From the NCBI GenBank assembly GCA_018057635.1, contig JAGPDJ010000143.1, positions 1 through 6,547 of the forward strand: DNA of 6,547 nucleotides. The letters run 5' to 3'. The DNA is from Ferruginibacter sp. (GTDB lineage Bacteria > Bacteroidota > Bacteroidia > Chitinophagales > Chitinophagaceae). The notes beneath the pieces are model-generated. The model worked only from the letters and a program-made list of their open reading frames with translations, did not search any database and was not told where the DNA came from. Positions 6,277 to 6,547 of this stretch are shown here, piece after piece. Positions within the stretch are counted from its first letter, which is position 1. Each line of letters opens with the position of its first letter. The position numbers were made by a program, and so were the translations under genes.

Positions 6277-6293
6277 GTTACCATTTCTTTTTT
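6264..6293 (+). terminator. Weak candidate terminator overlapping the DUF4294 stop codon
   Basis: GGT and AACT (6264-6266, 6269-6272) can pair with AGTT and ACC (6276-6279, 6280-6282) around a three-base loop, with a two-base bulge, giving a 7-bp stem. A T-rich run interrupted by one C (6284-6293) follows. The stem is short and overlaps the stop codon at 6274-6276, so the case is weak. Confidence 0.25.
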
Positions 6294-6393
6294 ATCCCCA
6301 ATTTTACATTCATTGTTAGTATTAGAATAGCATTCAACGCTACTTTTATGGCATTTTAGCTGTATCTTGCAGACTAAATTTTTATGCTTGAAT

Positions 6394-6547
6394 ATGAAGT
6401 TAGATGTACTTGCCTTTGGCGTTCATCCCGATGATGTGGAGTTAAGTTGTTCAGGTGTTTTGCTTGTAGAAAAAAGCAATGGTAAAAAAACAGGTATTAT
6501 CGATCTTACTGAAGGAGAATTGGGTTCCAGGGGAACCGTTGAAACCA
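6394..6547 (+). CDS. bshB1: Bacillithiol biosynthesis deacetylase BshB1, N-terminal part (runs off right edge)
   Basis: The first 51 codons of a PIG-L/LmbE-type zinc deacetylase. BshB1 removes the acetyl group from N-acetylglucosaminyl malate during synthesis of bacillithiol, a low-molecular-weight cytoplasmic thiol made by many Firmicutes and Bacteroidota. The beginning, MKLDVLAFGVHPDDVELSCSG, is very close to what I know of BshB1. H11 and D14 in HPDD are zinc ligands and D13 is the expected catalytic base. IIDLTEGELGSRGT (36-47) is a second hallmark that separates BshB1 from general PIG-L deacetylases. The third zinc ligand, a later histidine, lies outside the window. The ATG is the natural family start; no clear ribosome-binding site precedes it. 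The 117-base gap after the DUF4294 gene suggests separate transcription. No other bsh gene is visible here. Confidence 0.92.
   Translation, partial: MKLDVLAFGVHPDDVELSCSGVLLVEKSNGKKTGIIDLTEGELGSRGTVET

Noticed and set aside
6375..6390. TAAATTTT (6375-6382) and TATGCTTG (6383-6390) as the bshB1 promoter
   Set aside because: Each has one mismatch to TAnnTTTG, neither has a TTG at proper -33 spacing, and they cannot be told apart; too weak to annotate as a site.

Overview
This window looks like ordinary chromosomal core sequence from a member of the Bacteroidota, most plausibly Chitinophagaceae or a close relative; the family placement is inference from gene content and style. The support is as follows. 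Base composition is AT-rich. Shine-Dalgarno sequences are weak or absent. Promoter -7 boxes of the Bacteroidota form TAnnTTTG lie just ahead of several starts. The genes themselves are typical of the phylum: a DUF4294 secreted protein, a large CcmF/CcsA, a Cys-type CcmE, and the bacillithiol deacetylase BshB1.

Left half, minus strand. Positions 1-493 hold the N-terminal 164 residues of a protein resembling the N-terminal domain of a radical SAM family; the rest lies beyond the left edge. A 280-bp non-coding stretch (494-773) carries dispersed inverted and direct copies of CTTTGCGTGAAA. A two-gene unit follows, read right to left: an arginase/agmatinase-family ureohydrolase (1325-2371), then a four-helix membrane protein with a possible PH-like tail (774-1325). 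The two overlap by one base in a TAATG junction.

Right half, plus strand. A 121-bp divergent promoter region (2372-2492) separates the ureohydrolase unit from ccmE (2493-2909) and ccmF (2936-5482), the heme chaperone and heme-ligation core of System I cytochrome c maturation. CcmE carries a CxxxY heme-attachment motif in place of the usual HxxxY. Next come a secreted DUF4294 protein (5617-6276) and the first 51 codons of bshB1 (6394 to the right edge).

Functionally, ccmE and ccmF act together: heme is held by CcmE and passed to CcmF for attachment to apocytochromes c. The other genes look like independent housekeeping functions. I did not find a convincing undescribed system. The most useful leads are the CcmE variant, the repeat cluster at 514-765, the coupled ureohydrolase/membrane-protein pair and the palindromes in the promoter regions.
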